From: an uncultured Prevotellaceae bacterium
Lineage (GTDB): Bacteria > Bacteroidota > Bacteroidia > Bacteroidales > Bacteroidaceae
NCBI GenBank assembly: GCA_900316585.1
Contig: ONDM01000006.1
Location: forward strand, 1-64,000
Length of the DNA stretch: 64,000 nucleotides
Direction of reading: 5' to 3'
Shown: one piece after another, positions 46,394-55,707 of the stretch
Layout of the letters: the number at the start of each line of letters is the position of its first letter
Position numbering within the stretch: the stretch's first letter is position 1
Made by a program: the position numbers and the translations under genes
Notes under the pieces: generated by a model
What the model was told of the DNA's origin: nothing
Database searches by the model: none
What the model saw: the letters and a program-made list of their open reading frames with translations, nothing else

Positions 46394-46570
46394 ATGAAAG
46401 AAAAAGTATTACAGGCCATGCGCGAGGCTGGCAAACCTGTTTCAGCAGGTGACGTGACTAAGGCACTTGGCGCCGATCGTAAGGAAGTGGACAAGGCATT
46501 TGCAGAACTGAAGAAAGAGGGAGCTATTGTCTCACCTGTTCGCTGTAAGTGGGAGCCAGCAACTAAGTAA
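46394..46570 (+). CDS. 58-residue winged-helix-like protein
   Basis: A short intact frame, ATG to TAA, encoding 58 residues: MKEKVLQAMREAGKPVSAGD, then VTKALGADRKEVDKAFAEL, KKEGAIVSPVRCKWEPATK. This is a minimal winged helix of the type seen in MarR-like regulators: helix, turn, recognition helix, and a short wing with a Cys-Lys-Trp. It starts 27 bp after the flavodoxin lipoprotein and is followed by a terminator, so it is the last gene of that unit. Probable small DNA-binding protein. Confidence 0.82.
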   Translation: MKEKVLQAMREAGKPVSAGDVTKALGADRKEVDKAFAELKKEGAIVSPVRCKWEPATK

Positions 46571-46595
46571 GGTTGCAAGATTTCAATCATAATCG

Positions 46596-46636
46596 AAACA
46601 TCCGTGCCATTAGTAGAATGACACGGATGTTTTTGG
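46596..46636. terminator. terminator between converging genes
   Basis: AAACATCCGTG (46596-46606) pairs with CACGGATGTTT (46622-46632), with a 15-base loop and a short T-run. It ends the fkp-flavodoxin-winged-helix unit and lies before the stop of the nicotinamidase gene on the other strand. Confidence 0.78.
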
Positions 46637-46655
46637 TACTTGTGTATCCGGGAAT

Positions 46656-47204
46656 TCAGAGATTGAATTCTTGAACTAATTTATTTAAGGAAATACCTCC
46701 GTCTAGCGATGGGCTGAATTGTGAGAGAACTTTAATGTGGTTTTTCCATTTCGTCTCTAGCAAATCCTTGACCGTATCAAGGACGCAAATATCTCCACAG
46801 ATACCACAGACATCTATCTCTTCTATTTCCCATTTATCTAGTAAATGAAGTAGTTTTTTCCCGTTTTTTGTGTTTTGGAGGATTGAATACTCGTCTTTGT
46901 GCTTTAAATTTCCTTTCGTCAGGATTACAGCATCGGGGTCCAATTTCAATGAAGCCTCATAAACTGGTTGGTAGATAGCACCACCATGAGTGAACTGCAG
47001 GCAATGAACTGGCCATTTCTTAAAGGAACAGTGACCATATGGGTGAAAATCTGCAGTCATGATGATGTGGCTGTACACATCTTTCGGAAGAGAACCGATA
47101 TATTCGGCAAGTGCATCCATTACCGGTAAAGAACCAGGGGCTGCCAAACTGCCTCCATCTATGAAATCATACTGACAATCTATTAGTAGTAGTGCTTTTT
47201 TCAT
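46656..47204 (-). CDS. pncA: nicotinamidase / isochorismatase-family cysteine hydrolase
   Basis: A 182-residue isochorismatase-fold hydrolase. The Asp-Lys-Cys triad can be placed: Asp9 in LLIDCQYDF, Lys in LTKGNLKHKDEY (near 100) and Cys in VCGICGDICVLDT (near 137-140). The metal-ligand pattern DFHPYGHCSF and KWPVHC matches nicotinamidases, which turn nicotinamide into nicotinate for NAD salvage. It lies just upstream of, and divergent from, the SLOG gene and the nadBAC cluster, which supports the nicotinamidase call. Confidence 0.86.
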   Translation of the reverse strand: MKKALLLIDCQYDFIDGGSLAAPGSLPVMDALAEYIGSLPKDVYSHIIMTADFHPYGHCSFKKWPVHCLQFTHGGAIYQPVYEASLKLDPDAVILTKGNLKHKDEYSILQNTKNGKKLLHLLDKWEIEEIDVCGICGDICVLDTVKDLLETKWKNHIKVLSQFSPSLDGGISLNKLVQEFNL

Positions 47205-47269
47205 GGTAGGGTTGATGATTGTGTTTTTCGGTTGTAAAGATATTTATTTTTGTAATTCATCGTTACATT

Positions 47270-47301
47270 TTTTGTATTAAAATTATAAAGTTGTAAATTT
47301 G
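47270..47301 (+). promoter_or_regulatory. promoter of the SLOG gene and possibly the nad operon
   Basis: TTTG at 47271-47274, a 19-bp spacer, and -7 TAAATTTG (47294-47301). The ATG at 47310 follows 9 bases past the box, so the leader is very short. Confidence 0.7.
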
Positions 47302-47309
47302 CCTATTGA

Positions 47310-47654
47310 ATGAGACTTGCAATTGTTGGCAGTCGAAACTGCCCTAGAATTGACCTTTCACTTTATTTGGACTGTCAGCCCGATGTGATAGTGTCTGGTG
47401 GAGCTAGAGGTGTAGACACCTATGCTCGCGAATACGCCATGGAACATCATATTCCTTTTGTAGAATTTAAGCCTGACTACATAAAATATGGTCACAGAGC
47501 ACCTTTGGTAAGAAACCGCTGGATTGTGGAAGGTGCCGATCAGGTTTTGGCATTTTGGGATGGCAAGAGTCGGGGAACGATGCATACAGTGGAATACGCT
47601 AAGAAATTGGGGAAACCGGTACGCATAGTCCTTATTCAAGATATATGTAAGTAA
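47310..47654 (+). CDS. SLOG-family (DUF2493-like) nucleotide-binding protein
   Basis: A 114-residue Rossmann-like protein of the YspA/DUF2493 SLOG group. It has the N-terminal strand-loop RLAIVGSRNC, the glycine motif IVSGGARGVDTYAREYA (near 29-45) and AFWDGKSRGTMHTVEYAKK (near 82-100), which together make the ligand site. SLOG proteins bind nucleotides or nucleotide-derived messengers, such as ADP-ribose or NAD-related compounds. Its position 30 bp before nadB, after a divergent nicotinamidase gene, hints at an NAD-linked ligand, but that is inference. Confidence 0.85.
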   Translation: MRLAIVGSRNCPRIDLSLYLDCQPDVIVSGGARGVDTYAREYAMEHHIPFVEFKPDYIKYGHRAPLVRNRWIVEGADQVLAFWDGKSRGTMHTVEYAKKLGKPVRIVLIQDICK

Positions 47655-47683
47655 TGTAAATAACAGATTAACAGATTTAGCAA

Positions 47684-49273
47684 ATGATTCGCAAATTTGA
47701 TTTCCTTATTATCGGTGGTGGTGTTGCAGGTATGAGTTTTGCCTTGAAAGTTGCTAAAAGCGGCAAAGGCAAAGTAGCTCTTGTCTGCAAGACTACATTG
47801 GACGAGGCTAATACAGCTAAGGCACAAGGTGGCATAGCATCAGTGACTAACCTCAAGGTGGATAACTTCGAAAAGCATATTGAAGACACCATGATTGCAG
47901 GTGACTACATCTCCGACATTAAAGCCGTAGAGCATGTTGTCCGTAATGCACCTGCAGCTATCGACGACCTGGTGAAGTGGGGTGTGAATTTCGATAAGAA
48001 CGAGAATGGTGAATTTGATCTCCACAGAGAAGGGGGGCATAGTGAATTTCGTATCCTTCACCATGCAGATGATACTGGGTTTGAGATTCAGCGTGGCCTG
48101 ATGCAAGCTGTACGTAGGAATAAGAAAATCACGGTTTTGGAGAATCATTACGCAGTGGAAATCATCACTCAGCACCATATGGGCATTGAGGTTACACGGA
48201 AAAGCAAGGATATAGAATGCTACGGTGCCTATATCTTGGATCCAGATACGAAGAAGGTGGATACTTTCCTGAGCCGTGTCACGCTGATGGCTACCGGTGG
48301 AACCGGTGCTGTCTATGCCACTACTTCCAATCCTAATATAGCCACTGGCGACGGTATCGCCATGGTCTATCGTGCCAAAGGAACAGTAAAGGATATGGAG
48401 TTTGTTCAGTTCCACCCTACAGTGCTGTATAATCCTGCAGAAACACACCCTGCCTATCTTATTACAGAGGCTATGCGTGGTTATGGAGGAATCCTCCGGT
48501 TGCCAAACGGTGAGGAATTTATGCAGAAATATGATAAACGTTTGTCTTTGGCTCCGCGTGATATTGTGGCTCGTGCCATAGACCGTGAAATGAAGATTCA
48601 TGGTATTAATCATGTCTGTCTGGATGTGACTCATAAGGATCCTGAGGAGACTAAGCATCATTTCCCTAACATCTATGCAAAATGCAAGAGTATTGGAATT
48701 GATATTACAAAGGATTATATCCCTGTTTGTCCTAGTGCTCATTATATGTGTGGTGGTATCAAGGTGGACCTGAATGGCGAGAGTTCCATCCATCGTCTCT
48801 ATGCAGTGGGCGAGTGCTCTTGTACCGGTCTTCACGGTGGAAACCGTTTAGCCAGCAATTCCTTGATTGAGGCTGTGGTCTATGCCAAGTCTGCAGCAGA
48901 GCACTGTATCCAAGTGATTGATAACTATAAGTTCAATGATGAGATTCCTGAGTGGAATGACGAAGGCACGATGACCAATGAGGAAAACGTGCTTATTGAA
49001 CAGGATAAGCGTGAGGTGGGTCAGGTGATGTCGAACTATGTAGGTATTGTGCGGAGTGATCTTCGTCTGCATCGTGCATGGAAGCGTTTGGACCTGCTTT
49101 ATGAAGAGACAGAAGAACTCTTTAAGCGTGTGAAGCCAACCAAGGACATCTGCGAGCTACGTAATATGATTAATGTGGGTTACCTCATTACTCGCCAGGC
49201 TATAGAGCGTAAGGAAAGTCGTGGATTGCATTATACGATAGACTATCCTAAGCATGCTTATGACCAGAAATGA
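47684..49273 (+). CDS. nadB: L-aspartate oxidase
   Basis: A 529-residue flavoprotein that oxidises L-aspartate to iminoaspartate, the first step of de novo NAD synthesis. FAD-binding GGGVAGMSFAL is near residue 12. Family marks follow: AQGGIASV, FVQFHPTVLY, GGILRLPNGEEFM, active-site ALAPRDIVARAID-type sequence (LSLAPRDIVARA), SAHYMCGGIKVDLNG, and GECSCTGLHGGNRLASNSL. First of nadB-nadA-nadC, which are close and co-oriented. Confidence 0.96.
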   Translation: MIRKFDFLIIGGGVAGMSFALKVAKSGKGKVALVCKTTLDEANTAKAQGGIASVTNLKVDNFEKHIEDTMIAGDYISDIKAVEHVVRNAPAAIDDLVKWGVNFDKNENGEFDLHREGGHSEFRILHHADDTGFEIQRGLMQAVRRNKKITVLENHYAVEIITQHHMGIEVTRKSKDIECYGAYILDPDTKKVDTFLSRVTLMATGGTGAVYATTSNPNIATGDGIAMVYRAKGTVKDMEFVQFHPTVLYNPAETHPAYLITEAMRGYGGILRLPNGEEFMQKYDKRLSLAPRDIVARAIDREMKIHGINHVCLDVTHKDPEETKHHFPNIYAKCKSIGIDITKDYIPVCPSAHYMCGGIKVDLNGESSIHRLYAVGECSCTGLHGGNRLASNSLIEAVVYAKSAAEHCIQVIDNYKFNDEIPEWNDEGTMTNEENVLIEQDKREVGQVMSNYVGIVRSDLRLHRAWKRLDLLYEETEELFKRVKPTKDICELRNMINVGYLITRQAIERKESRGLHYTIDYPKHAYDQK

Positions 49274-49305
49274 TTCTTGTTTTTGACGAATAATACATTA
49301 CAGAA

Positions 49306-50298
49306 ATGATAAAGGAGAAATGGAAAGAATTGGGTTATGTGAATGAACCCATTCCCGAAGGTATAGACATCAAGGCTGAAATCCGTCGGATGTGTAAGGA
49401 GAAAAACGCAGTTATCATGGCGCATTATTACACGGAAGGAGAAGTTCAGGATCTGGCTGATTTTGTGGGTGACAGTCTGGCATTGGCTCAGAAGGCTGCT
49501 ACTACCGATGCAGATATTATAGTGATGTGTGGCGTACATTTCATGGGTGAGACCAACAAGATACTCTGTCCCGACAAAACGGTGCTTGTTCCCGACTTGA
49601 ATGCGTCATGTTCTTTAGCTGAGAGTTGCCCGGCCGAAGAATTTAAAAATTTTGTAAAAGCTCATCCGGGTCATATAGTGGTGAGTTATGTGAACACTAC
49701 TGCAGCAACCAAGGCCGTTACCGACGTGGTTGTTACAAGCTCTAATGCCCGTCAGATAGTTGAGTCTTTTCCTAAGGACACTCCAATGATTTTCGGTCCT
49801 GATGAAAACTTGGGTGGCTATATTAATAGCTTGACGGGGAGGAACATGGTGTTATGGCATGGTGCCTGCCACGTGCATGAACGTTTTTCTGTAGAAAAGA
49901 TTCTAGAACTGAAGGCTGACTATCCAAAAGCTAAGATTTTGGCCCATCCAGAATGTAAGGGTGCCGTATTGAAATTAGCCGATAAAGTAGGGAGCACGGC
50001 AGCTCTGCTGAAGTTCGCCCTTTCCGACGAAGCTGAAGAGTTCATCGTTGCTACCGAAAGTGGGATTTTGCATGAGATGCAGAAAGGCGCTCCAAACAAG
50101 GTGTTCATCCCAGCTCCTCCAAATGACAGCACTTGCGCTTGTAATGAGTGTAATTTTATGAAACTTATAAATTTACAGAAGCTTTACAACTGTCTGAAAT
50201 ACGAGTGGCCTACCATAGAGGTGGACCCAAAGGTGGCGAAGAAGGCTGTCCGTCCTATCAACAAGATGCTGGAGATTTCCAAAAAATTGGGTCTTTAA
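49306..50298 (+). CDS. nadA: quinolinate synthase A
   Basis: A 330-residue [4Fe-4S] enzyme that condenses iminoaspartate with dihydroxyacetone phosphate to quinolinate. Recognisable by MAHYYTEGEVQDLADFVGDS near the N-terminus, the three conserved cluster cysteines (in MCGVHFMGETNKIL, in NDSTCACNECNFMKL, and in HGACHVH), and the repeat-like segments SYVNTTAATKAVTD and PDENLGGYINSLTG. It starts 32 bp after nadB. Confidence 0.96.
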   Translation: MIKEKWKELGYVNEPIPEGIDIKAEIRRMCKEKNAVIMAHYYTEGEVQDLADFVGDSLALAQKAATTDADIIVMCGVHFMGETNKILCPDKTVLVPDLNASCSLAESCPAEEFKNFVKAHPGHIVVSYVNTTAATKAVTDVVVTSSNARQIVESFPKDTPMIFGPDENLGGYINSLTGRNMVLWHGACHVHERFSVEKILELKADYPKAKILAHPECKGAVLKLADKVGSTAALLKFALSDEAEEFIVATESGILHEMQKGAPNKVFIPAPPNDSTCACNECNFMKLINLQKLYNCLKYEWPTIEVDPKVAKKAVRPINKMLEISKKLGL

Positions 50299-50330
50299 GT
50301 AATAGGTTTAATCCATAAAAGTAAGAAAAT

Positions 50331-51206
50331 ATGTTATCTGTAGACGAACTTAATGATAAACTGATAGATTTGGCTTTCAGTGAGGATATTGGTGATGGAG
50401 ACCACACCACGCTTTGTTGTATCCCTGCAGATGCCATGGGTGAAAGTAAACTGCTTATTAAGGAAGAAGGTATTTTTGCAGGTGTGGAAATAGCCAAGAA
50501 AGTATTCCACCGCTTTGACCCTGAGTTGCAGGTAGAAGTCTATATTCAGGATGGTGCACATGTCATGCCAGGTGACATTGTCATGAGCGTAAAGGGCCGT
50601 GAGCAGAGCTTGCTTCAGACAGAGCGTTTAATGCTGAATATCTTACAGCGTATGAGTGGTATTGCAACCATGACGCACAAATATCAGCAAGCCCTGATAG
50701 ATGCAGGCACTAAGACCCGTGTGCTGGATACACGTAAGACAACCCCAGGAATGCGTATGCTTGAAAAAGAAGCTGTGAAAATTGGTGGTGGTATGAATCA
50801 CCGTATCGGCTTGTTTGACATGATTCTGCTGAAGGATAATCATATTGATTTCTGTGGTGGAGTACATAATGCTATTTCCAGGGCAAAGCAGTATTGCAAG
50901 GACAAGGGCAAGGACTTGAAAATAGAATGTGAAGTCCGTGACTTCAAGGAACTTGAACAAGCCTTGAATGAGGGTTGTGACCGTATTATGTTCGATAATT
51001 TTACACCAGAGGAAACCCGTAAGGCCGTAGAAATCGTTGGCGGACGTTGTGAAACGGAATCCAGTGGTGGTATTACATACGATACGATGATTCCTTACGC
51101 TAAGGCTGGTGTCGATTTTATTTCCTTTGGAGCATTGACCCACAGCGTAAAAGGCTTGGATATGAGTTTTAAGGCTGCCGGTAGTGATAAACTTAAGATT
51201 AAGTAA
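50331..51206 (+). CDS. nadC: nicotinate-nucleotide pyrophosphorylase (carboxylating)
   Basis: A 291-residue quinolinate phosphoribosyltransferase, the last step of the local NAD pathway. Marks: EDIGDGDHTTLCCIPAD at the start, RLMLNILQRMSGIATMTHKY, VLDTRKTTPGMRMLEKEAV with the substrate-binding Arg and Lys residues, GGMNHRIGLFDMILLKDNH, and the C-terminal ESSGGITYDTM. A terminator follows, closing the nad operon. Confidence 0.96.
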   Translation: MLSVDELNDKLIDLAFSEDIGDGDHTTLCCIPADAMGESKLLIKEEGIFAGVEIAKKVFHRFDPELQVEVYIQDGAHVMPGDIVMSVKGREQSLLQTERLMLNILQRMSGIATMTHKYQQALIDAGTKTRVLDTRKTTPGMRMLEKEAVKIGGGMNHRIGLFDMILLKDNHIDFCGGVHNAISRAKQYCKDKGKDLKIECEVRDFKELEQALNEGCDRIMFDNFTPEETRKAVEIVGGRCETESSGGITYDTMIPYAKAGVDFISFGALTHSVKGLDMSFKAAGSDKLKIK

Positions 51207-51208
51207 AT

Positions 51209-51238
51209 AAAAAAGGCTCAGATTTCTGAGCCTTTTTT
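51209..51238. terminator. bidirectional terminator between nadC and aroE
   Basis: AAAAAAGGCTCAG (51209-51221) and CTGAGCCTTTTTT (51226-51238) form a perfect 13-bp stem with a 4-base loop. A-runs and T-runs lie in the arms, so it can act on both converging genes; its right arm touches the aroE stop codon. Confidence 0.92.
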
Positions 51239-52002
51239 CATGTCTTATAAAGAATTGTTCTGTTCCAGATATCCCAAGATGCCATTGCCTGCAACAGAAG
51301 CATTTCCATCCCATTTTTTGTCTTGGCACCATATTGTGCCCCTTTTTGAAGAAATAGAGTTTCTTCTGGGTTGTAAATCAGGTCGTAGAGCAAGTGCCTG
51401 GAAGTTAGAGCTTCGTAAGGTAGCTCGGGGCATTCGTTCACATGTGGGTACATTCCACTTGGTGTACAATTCACAATCACGGTATATTCTTCTAGGAGTT
51501 CAGGTGTAATCTCTGCATAAGTAATACTGGATTCAGAAGGGCGTCGTGACACTCCTTTTACTTCCAAGTTCAACTTTGTTTCCAGACCATATCGTACAGC
51601 CTTTGACGCACCTCCTGTACAGCCTAAAATCAGTGCTTTCTGATGGTGTGGTTCCAGTAGAGGCTGGATACTCTGTACAAAGCCAATCACATCTGAATTG
51701 AATCCTTTAAGATGCACTTTCTTTCCATTCCGTCCAATACGGATTACATTCACTGCACCGATAGCCTTGGCTTCATCAGAAAGCTCGTTTAAGTAAGGGA
51801 TAATAAGTTGCTTATATGGAATTGTCACATTCAAGCCGCAGAGCTCAGGATTCTCCAAGATGACCTCTTTAGCAAAACGGATATCAGGTATCTCAAAATT
51901 CACATATTCAGCATTGATTTTTTCGTCCTGAAACTTTCTGTTGAAAAAATCTCGTGAAAAGGAGTGTCCTAAAGGGTAGCCTAGTAAGCCGTATTTTTTC
52001 AT
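51238..52002 (-). CDS. aroE: shikimate dehydrogenase
   Basis: A 254-residue NADP-dependent enzyme of the shikimate pathway. It has LLGYPLGHSFSRDFFN (shikimate site), NVTIPYKQLIIPYLNEL with the catalytic Lys, the NADP loop LGCTGGASKAV and the end segment NGMEMLLLQAMASWDIW. It is short for the family (usually 270-280) but complete. It begins 6 bp after the stop of the menaquinone methyltransferase gene, in an operon with menG and purC. Confidence 0.94.
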   Translation of the reverse strand: MKKYGLLGYPLGHSFSRDFFNRKFQDEKINAEYVNFEIPDIRFAKEVILENPELCGLNVTIPYKQLIIPYLNELSDEAKAIGAVNVIRIGRNGKKVHLKGFNSDVIGFVQSIQPLLEPHHQKALILGCTGGASKAVRYGLETKLNLEVKGVSRRPSESSITYAEITPELLEEYTVIVNCTPSGMYPHVNECPELPYEALTSRHLLYDLIYNPEETLFLQKGAQYGAKTKNGMEMLLLQAMASWDIWNRTILYKT

Positions 52003-52008
52003 AGTGGA

Positions 52009-52749
52009 TTATTTTATGGCAACGTAGCAAGTACAGATTCCAAATGTAAGGCGCTTCCACCATACTTGGCTAAAGCCTGCCTTTTTGAGGATTATTTCCA
52101 TGGTTTCAGCCTGTGGAAAGGCCTCCATGGAAGATGGAAGATAGGTGTAGGCACTGTCGTCGTGAGAGATAAGACGGCCGATGAAAGGCATGACTACATG
52201 TGCATAAATCCAGAATAGTTGTTTCATCGGGAAATGTACAGGAACGCTTAATTCCAGCAGTACAAGGGGATGGTCCGGACGAAGTACACGCTGCATTTCA
52301 AGTAGGCCGTTGTCTAAATGGGCAAAGTTGCGTGCACCGAAGGCCACTGTGACGGCATCTATACTGTTGTCTTTAAACGATAATCCTTTGCAGCAGTCTT
52401 CGTTTTGGAAGGTGATATAGTCTTGTAGTCCTTTTTTCGCTATTTTATCCCGGGCAATTGACATCATCCCCTCGGAGATGTCGATGCCGATTATTTGGTT
52501 GGGATGAAGCGTGTTGAAGGCTTGTATGGCAAAATCTCCTGTACCGGTGGCTATATCCAATATGGATTTTGGCTGGAAAGATTTTAACTTGTTAATAGCA
52601 TAGCGTCTCCACCAACGGTCAATGCCCAAGGAGAGCGTATGATTGAGCCTGTCATACGTATGTGAGATTTTGTCAAACATACGTGTGACTTGCTCAGTCT
52701 TGTCTTGTTCTGGATTGTACGGCTTGATGTCTTCCTGCTTGTAGCCCAT
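52009..52749 (-). CDS. menG: demethylmenaquinone methyltransferase
   Basis: A 246-residue class I SAM-dependent methyltransferase of the UbiE/MenG family. Marks: [23 protein letters not shown]-binding [15 protein letters not shown], and [18 protein letters not shown], then [17 protein letters not shown]. In menaquinone-using Bacteroidales it performs the last methylation of menaquinone synthesis. Its start shares bases with the end of purC. Confidence 0.94.
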   Translation of the reverse strand: MGYKQEDIKPYNPEQDKTEQVTRMFDKISHTYDRLNHTLSLGIDRWWRRYAINKLKSFQPKSILDIATGTGDFAIQAFNTLHPNQIIGIDISEGMMSIARDKIAKKGLQDYITFQNEDCCKGLSFKDNSIDAVTVAFGARNFAHLDNGLLEMQRVLRPDHPLVLLELSVPVHFPMKQLFWIYAHVVMPFIGRLISHDDSAYTYLPSSMEAFPQAETMEIILKKAGFSQVWWKRLTFGICTCYVAIK

Positions 52750-53696
52750 TATTTGGATGTCAGGTATGCCGTTACGTTCTTTTCTATGCGGTCCTGAAGT
52801 TCGTCAGCGTTGACAGCCTTGAATTCTTCACCAGTAATGTGTTCGTAAAGTTCAATGTAACGCTGAGAGATGCTCTCCACGATTTCGTCGGTCATTTCAG
52901 GAACTTGCTGGCCGGCTTTTCCTTGGAAGCCATTGTCCATAAGCCATTCACGGACGAATTCTTTTGAAAGTTGCTTCTGAGGTAGTCCGGCATCAAACTT
53001 TTCTTGATATCCGTCAGCGTAAAAATAACGTGAAGAGTCTGGAGTGTGGATTTCATCCATGAGGTAGATTTCTCCATTGTGTTTGCCGAACTCATATTTC
53101 GTATCCACTAGGATCAAACCTCTCTTTGCTGCTATTTCTGTACCTCTTGCGAAGAGTGCCAATGTGTATTTCTCAAGGAGTTCGTATTCCTCAGGGGTAG
53201 CCAGGCCTTTGGCCAAGATTTCTTCTTTTGAGATATCAGCATCGTGTTCGCCAATCTCAGCTTTAGTAGTAGGAGTGATGATTGGGGTAGGGAATTTCTG
53301 GTTTTCTTTCATTCCGTCAGGAAGCTTGACGCCACAGATTTCCCGTATGCCGCTTTTATAAGCACGCCATGCGCTTCCGCAAAGGTAGCCACGTACAATC
53401 ATTTCTACAGGAAAGCCCTCACACAGTACACCTGCAGTTACCATAGGGTCAGGTGTGGACAGTTTCCAGTTAGGGCAGATGTCTGTAGTGGCATCCAGGA
53501 ATTTGGCTGCTATCTGATTGAGAATCTGACCTTTGAAAGGGATGCCTTTTGGCAGGATTACGTCAAATGCAGAGATACGGTCAGTCGCTACCATGACCAG
53601 CAGCTCATCGTTAATGTTATACACGTCGCGGACTTTTCCGTGATATACACTTTTCTGACCTGGAAAATTATATTCGGTCGCTGTTAATGCTTTCAT
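52749..53696 (-). CDS. purC: phosphoribosylaminoimidazole-succinocarboxamide synthase
   Basis: A 315-residue SAICAR synthetase, longer than the 240-residue E. coli form and like the larger PurC group. It joins CAIR and aspartate in purine synthesis. Marks: [59 protein letters not shown] and [20 protein letters not shown], then PDSSRYF. The next gene, menG, begins at its last base. Confidence 0.95.
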   Translation of the reverse strand: MKALTATEYNFPGQKSVYHGKVRDVYNINDELLVMVATDRISAFDVILPKGIPFKGQILNQIAAKFLDATTDICPNWKLSTPDPMVTAGVLCEGFPVEMIVRGYLCGSAWRAYKSGIREICGVKLPDGMKENQKFPTPIITPTTKAEIGEHDADISKEEILAKGLATPEEYELLEKYTLALFARGTEIAAKRGLILVDTKYEFGKHNGEIYLMDEIHTPDSSRYFYADGYQEKFDAGLPQKQLSKEFVREWLMDNGFQGKAGQQVPEMTDEIVESISQRYIELYEHITGEEFKAVNADELQDRIEKNVTAYLTSK

Positions 53697-53708
53697 GTTT
53701 GTATATTG

Positions 53709-54728
53709 TTAGTTGTTAGAATCATTTTTATGTGCTGCATCCCTTAGGGCGTCTTTTTCACTGCGCATGGCATCGCGTTGTGACTTGCGGACTTCATCAA
53801 ATTTCTCGTAGGCTTCTACAATGCTGGTAACCAGTTTGTGTCGCACAATATCACTTTTGTCCAGCATGATAAAGCTGATGCCTTTCACGTCTTTCAGGAT
53901 GTGCATGGCCTCTACCAGGCCTGAGCGTTGGCTGGAAGGAAGGTCTATTTGTGTCATGTCGCCTGTGACAATCATCTTCGTGTTCATGCCCATACGAGTC
54001 AAAAACATTTTTATCTGTTGGCTGGTCGTATTCTGGGCTTCGTCTAAAATAACCACGGCATCATTGAGGGTACGTCCGCGCATAAATGCCAGGGGAGCGA
54101 TTTGGATGACATTGGTTTCCATGTATTCCTTCAGTTTGACAGCTGGTATCATGTCCTGCAATGCATCGTAAAGCGGTTGCAGATAGGGGTCAATCTTATC
54201 CCTCATGTCACCAGGCAGGAATCCTAGTTTTTCACCAGCTTCCACAGCAGGGCGGCTAAGGATGATTTTCTTTATTTCCTTGTTTTTCAAGGCTCTTACG
54301 GCTAAGGCAATGGCAGTATATGTCTTTCCGGAACCTGCCGGTCCTACCGCAAAGATCATGTCGCTGCTAGTAAAGGCCTGCACCATTCTTTTTTGGTTGG
54401 TACTGCGTGGCAAGATAGGACGACCGCTAATGCTGAAAAGGATCACGTCACCGTTTTCATCTGGCTGATTGGAAGGGTGCCCGTTGACGAAGCCAAGGAT
54501 TACTTCTTCAGTCAAGGAATTATACTTCTCACAGTGCTTTTCCAGTTTTTGGATGGTTTCTTCAAAATGAGCCAGTTCTTCCTCGTCGCCCATAGCTCGT
54601 ATGACATTGCCTCTAGCCACAATCCGTAGTTTAGGGTATAAGGCTTTAATCATCTGAATGTGAACATTGTTCACTCCATAAAAAGCAGCGGGATCTACGT
54701 CCTCCAGAACGATATGTTTTTCTATCAT
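53709..54728 (-). CDS. PhoH-family ATPase
   Basis: A 339-residue PhoH-like protein (PhoL/YbeZ type) with a small N-terminal KH-like part and a P-loop domain: Walker A FAVGPAGSGKTYTAIALAVR and Walker B AVVILDEAQNTT, then GDMTQIDLPSSQRSGL. These proteins act with YbeY in RNA and ribosome handling. The start is the ATG at 54728 rather than the TTG one codon upstream. It is 12 bp upstream of purC and likely part of the same operon (phoH-purC-menG-aroE); -7 TATTTTTG on the minus strand at 54756-54763. Confidence 0.93.
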   Translation of the reverse strand: MIEKHIVLEDVDPAAFYGVNNVHIQMIKALYPKLRIVARGNVIRAMGDEEELAHFEETIQKLEKHCEKYNSLTEEVILGFVNGHPSNQPDENGDVILFSISGRPILPRSTNQKRMVQAFTSSDMIFAVGPAGSGKTYTAIALAVRALKNKEIKKIILSRPAVEAGEKLGFLPGDMRDKIDPYLQPLYDALQDMIPAVKLKEYMETNVIQIAPLAFMRGRTLNDAVVILDEAQNTTSQQIKMFLTRMGMNTKMIVTGDMTQIDLPSSQRSGLVEAMHILKDVKGISFIMLDKSDIVRHKLVTSIVEAYEKFDEVRKSQRDAMRSEKDALRDAAHKNDSNN

Positions 54729-54825
54729 CAAAATCTATTTCTTCTTAATTTGCTGCAAAAATAATGAATTTATTTTATTCTTATCCCCAATTGCCTTATC
54801 TTTGTACACGTAATAAAGAAAAATA

Positions 54826-55704
54826 ATGAAGCTAGAAGATATAAAGAAACTTTTCACTAAGGAAGGGTTTCTCCAGTGGGTAAGGGAGTTGAATGGTCAA
54901 CAGCGTTTTATAGCCTGTTTCTTGATTGCAGTCTTGGTACTGGGATTGGTGCGTCTGGCCTTCGATCCGGGTCACCAGAAGTATGAAACTGTTGTAGAGA
55001 ATTCTTCTGATATGGTTGCCAAGGCAAATGTAAAAGATGAAGTAGTGGAGGCCGCACCAGCAGAGGAGGTAGATACAAAAGAAACGGGTTCTACCCGTAT
55101 GGGCGACCGTCAATGGCCCTATTTTGTCAATCAGCCAATCAAAAGCTATGTACACGACAAGGATTTCGGTGATGGAAATGAATTGCAGCTTACTGCAGCC
55201 AGAAAGAATGGTATAGACGTTGCTATTCCAACCCGTGAGGAAGCACAAAAACTGGTCGATCAAGGGAAGTTGGTTTGGGTAGGAGGCAGCCCATTGTTCT
55301 ATTTGGATGATTTACATCATTCCATGCCATATTTGGTACCCAAGGCTTACCGGCTGTTGAACCGTATTGGCATAAATTTCATAGACTCCTTGCAGAGCAA
55401 GGGAGTTCCTCCTCATAAGATTATTGTAACCTCTGTACTTCGTTCCAATGAGGACGTAAGTCGTCTGAAGCGTCAGAATGGCAATGCCGTTTCTGAATCA
55501 GCACATGTTTTTGCCACTACATTTGACATCAGCTATACCAAGTATGATGAAATGGCAGATGACCCCATGAAGGTACATGATGCAAATCGTGAGATTACGA
55601 TGAAGCGTGCCCTGGGTGAGGTGCTGCGTGATTTACGCTATGAGGGACGTTGTTTTGTGAAATACGAAGTAAAGCAAGGTTGTTTTCATATTACGGTAAG
55701 GTAA
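54826..55704 (+). CDS. DUF5715-family protein, membrane-anchored
   Basis: A 292-residue protein with one N-terminal transmembrane helix (FIACFLIAVLVLGLVRLAF, about residues 27-45), an acidic linker (60-90) and a C-terminal domain with NRIGINFIDSLQSKGVPPHK, VTSVLRSNEDVSRLKRQNGN and HVFATTFDISYTKYDEM. The SEsaHvfaTtFDisy pattern resembles metal-binding D-Ala-D-Ala carboxypeptidase (M15) sites, so a peptidoglycan link is possible, but catalysis is not shown. It precedes truA by 3 bp. -7 TATCTTTG at 54797-54804. Confidence 0.83.
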   Translation: MKLEDIKKLFTKEGFLQWVRELNGQQRFIACFLIAVLVLGLVRLAFDPGHQKYETVVENSSDMVAKANVKDEVVEAAPAEEVDTKETGSTRMGDRQWPYFVNQPIKSYVHDKDFGDGNELQLTAARKNGIDVAIPTREEAQKLVDQGKLVWVGGSPLFYLDDLHHSMPYLVPKAYRLLNRIGINFIDSLQSKGVPPHKIIVTSVLRSNEDVSRLKRQNGNAVSESAHVFATTFDISYTKYDEMADDPMKVHDANREITMKRALGEVLRDLRYEGRCFVKYEVKQGCFHITVR

Positions 55705-55707
55705 GAA

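Noticed and set aside
47840-48835. 331-codon minus-strand open frame inside nadB
   Set aside because: nadB is full length with all family motifs; the reverse frame has no promoter and its composition is that of an antisense shadow.
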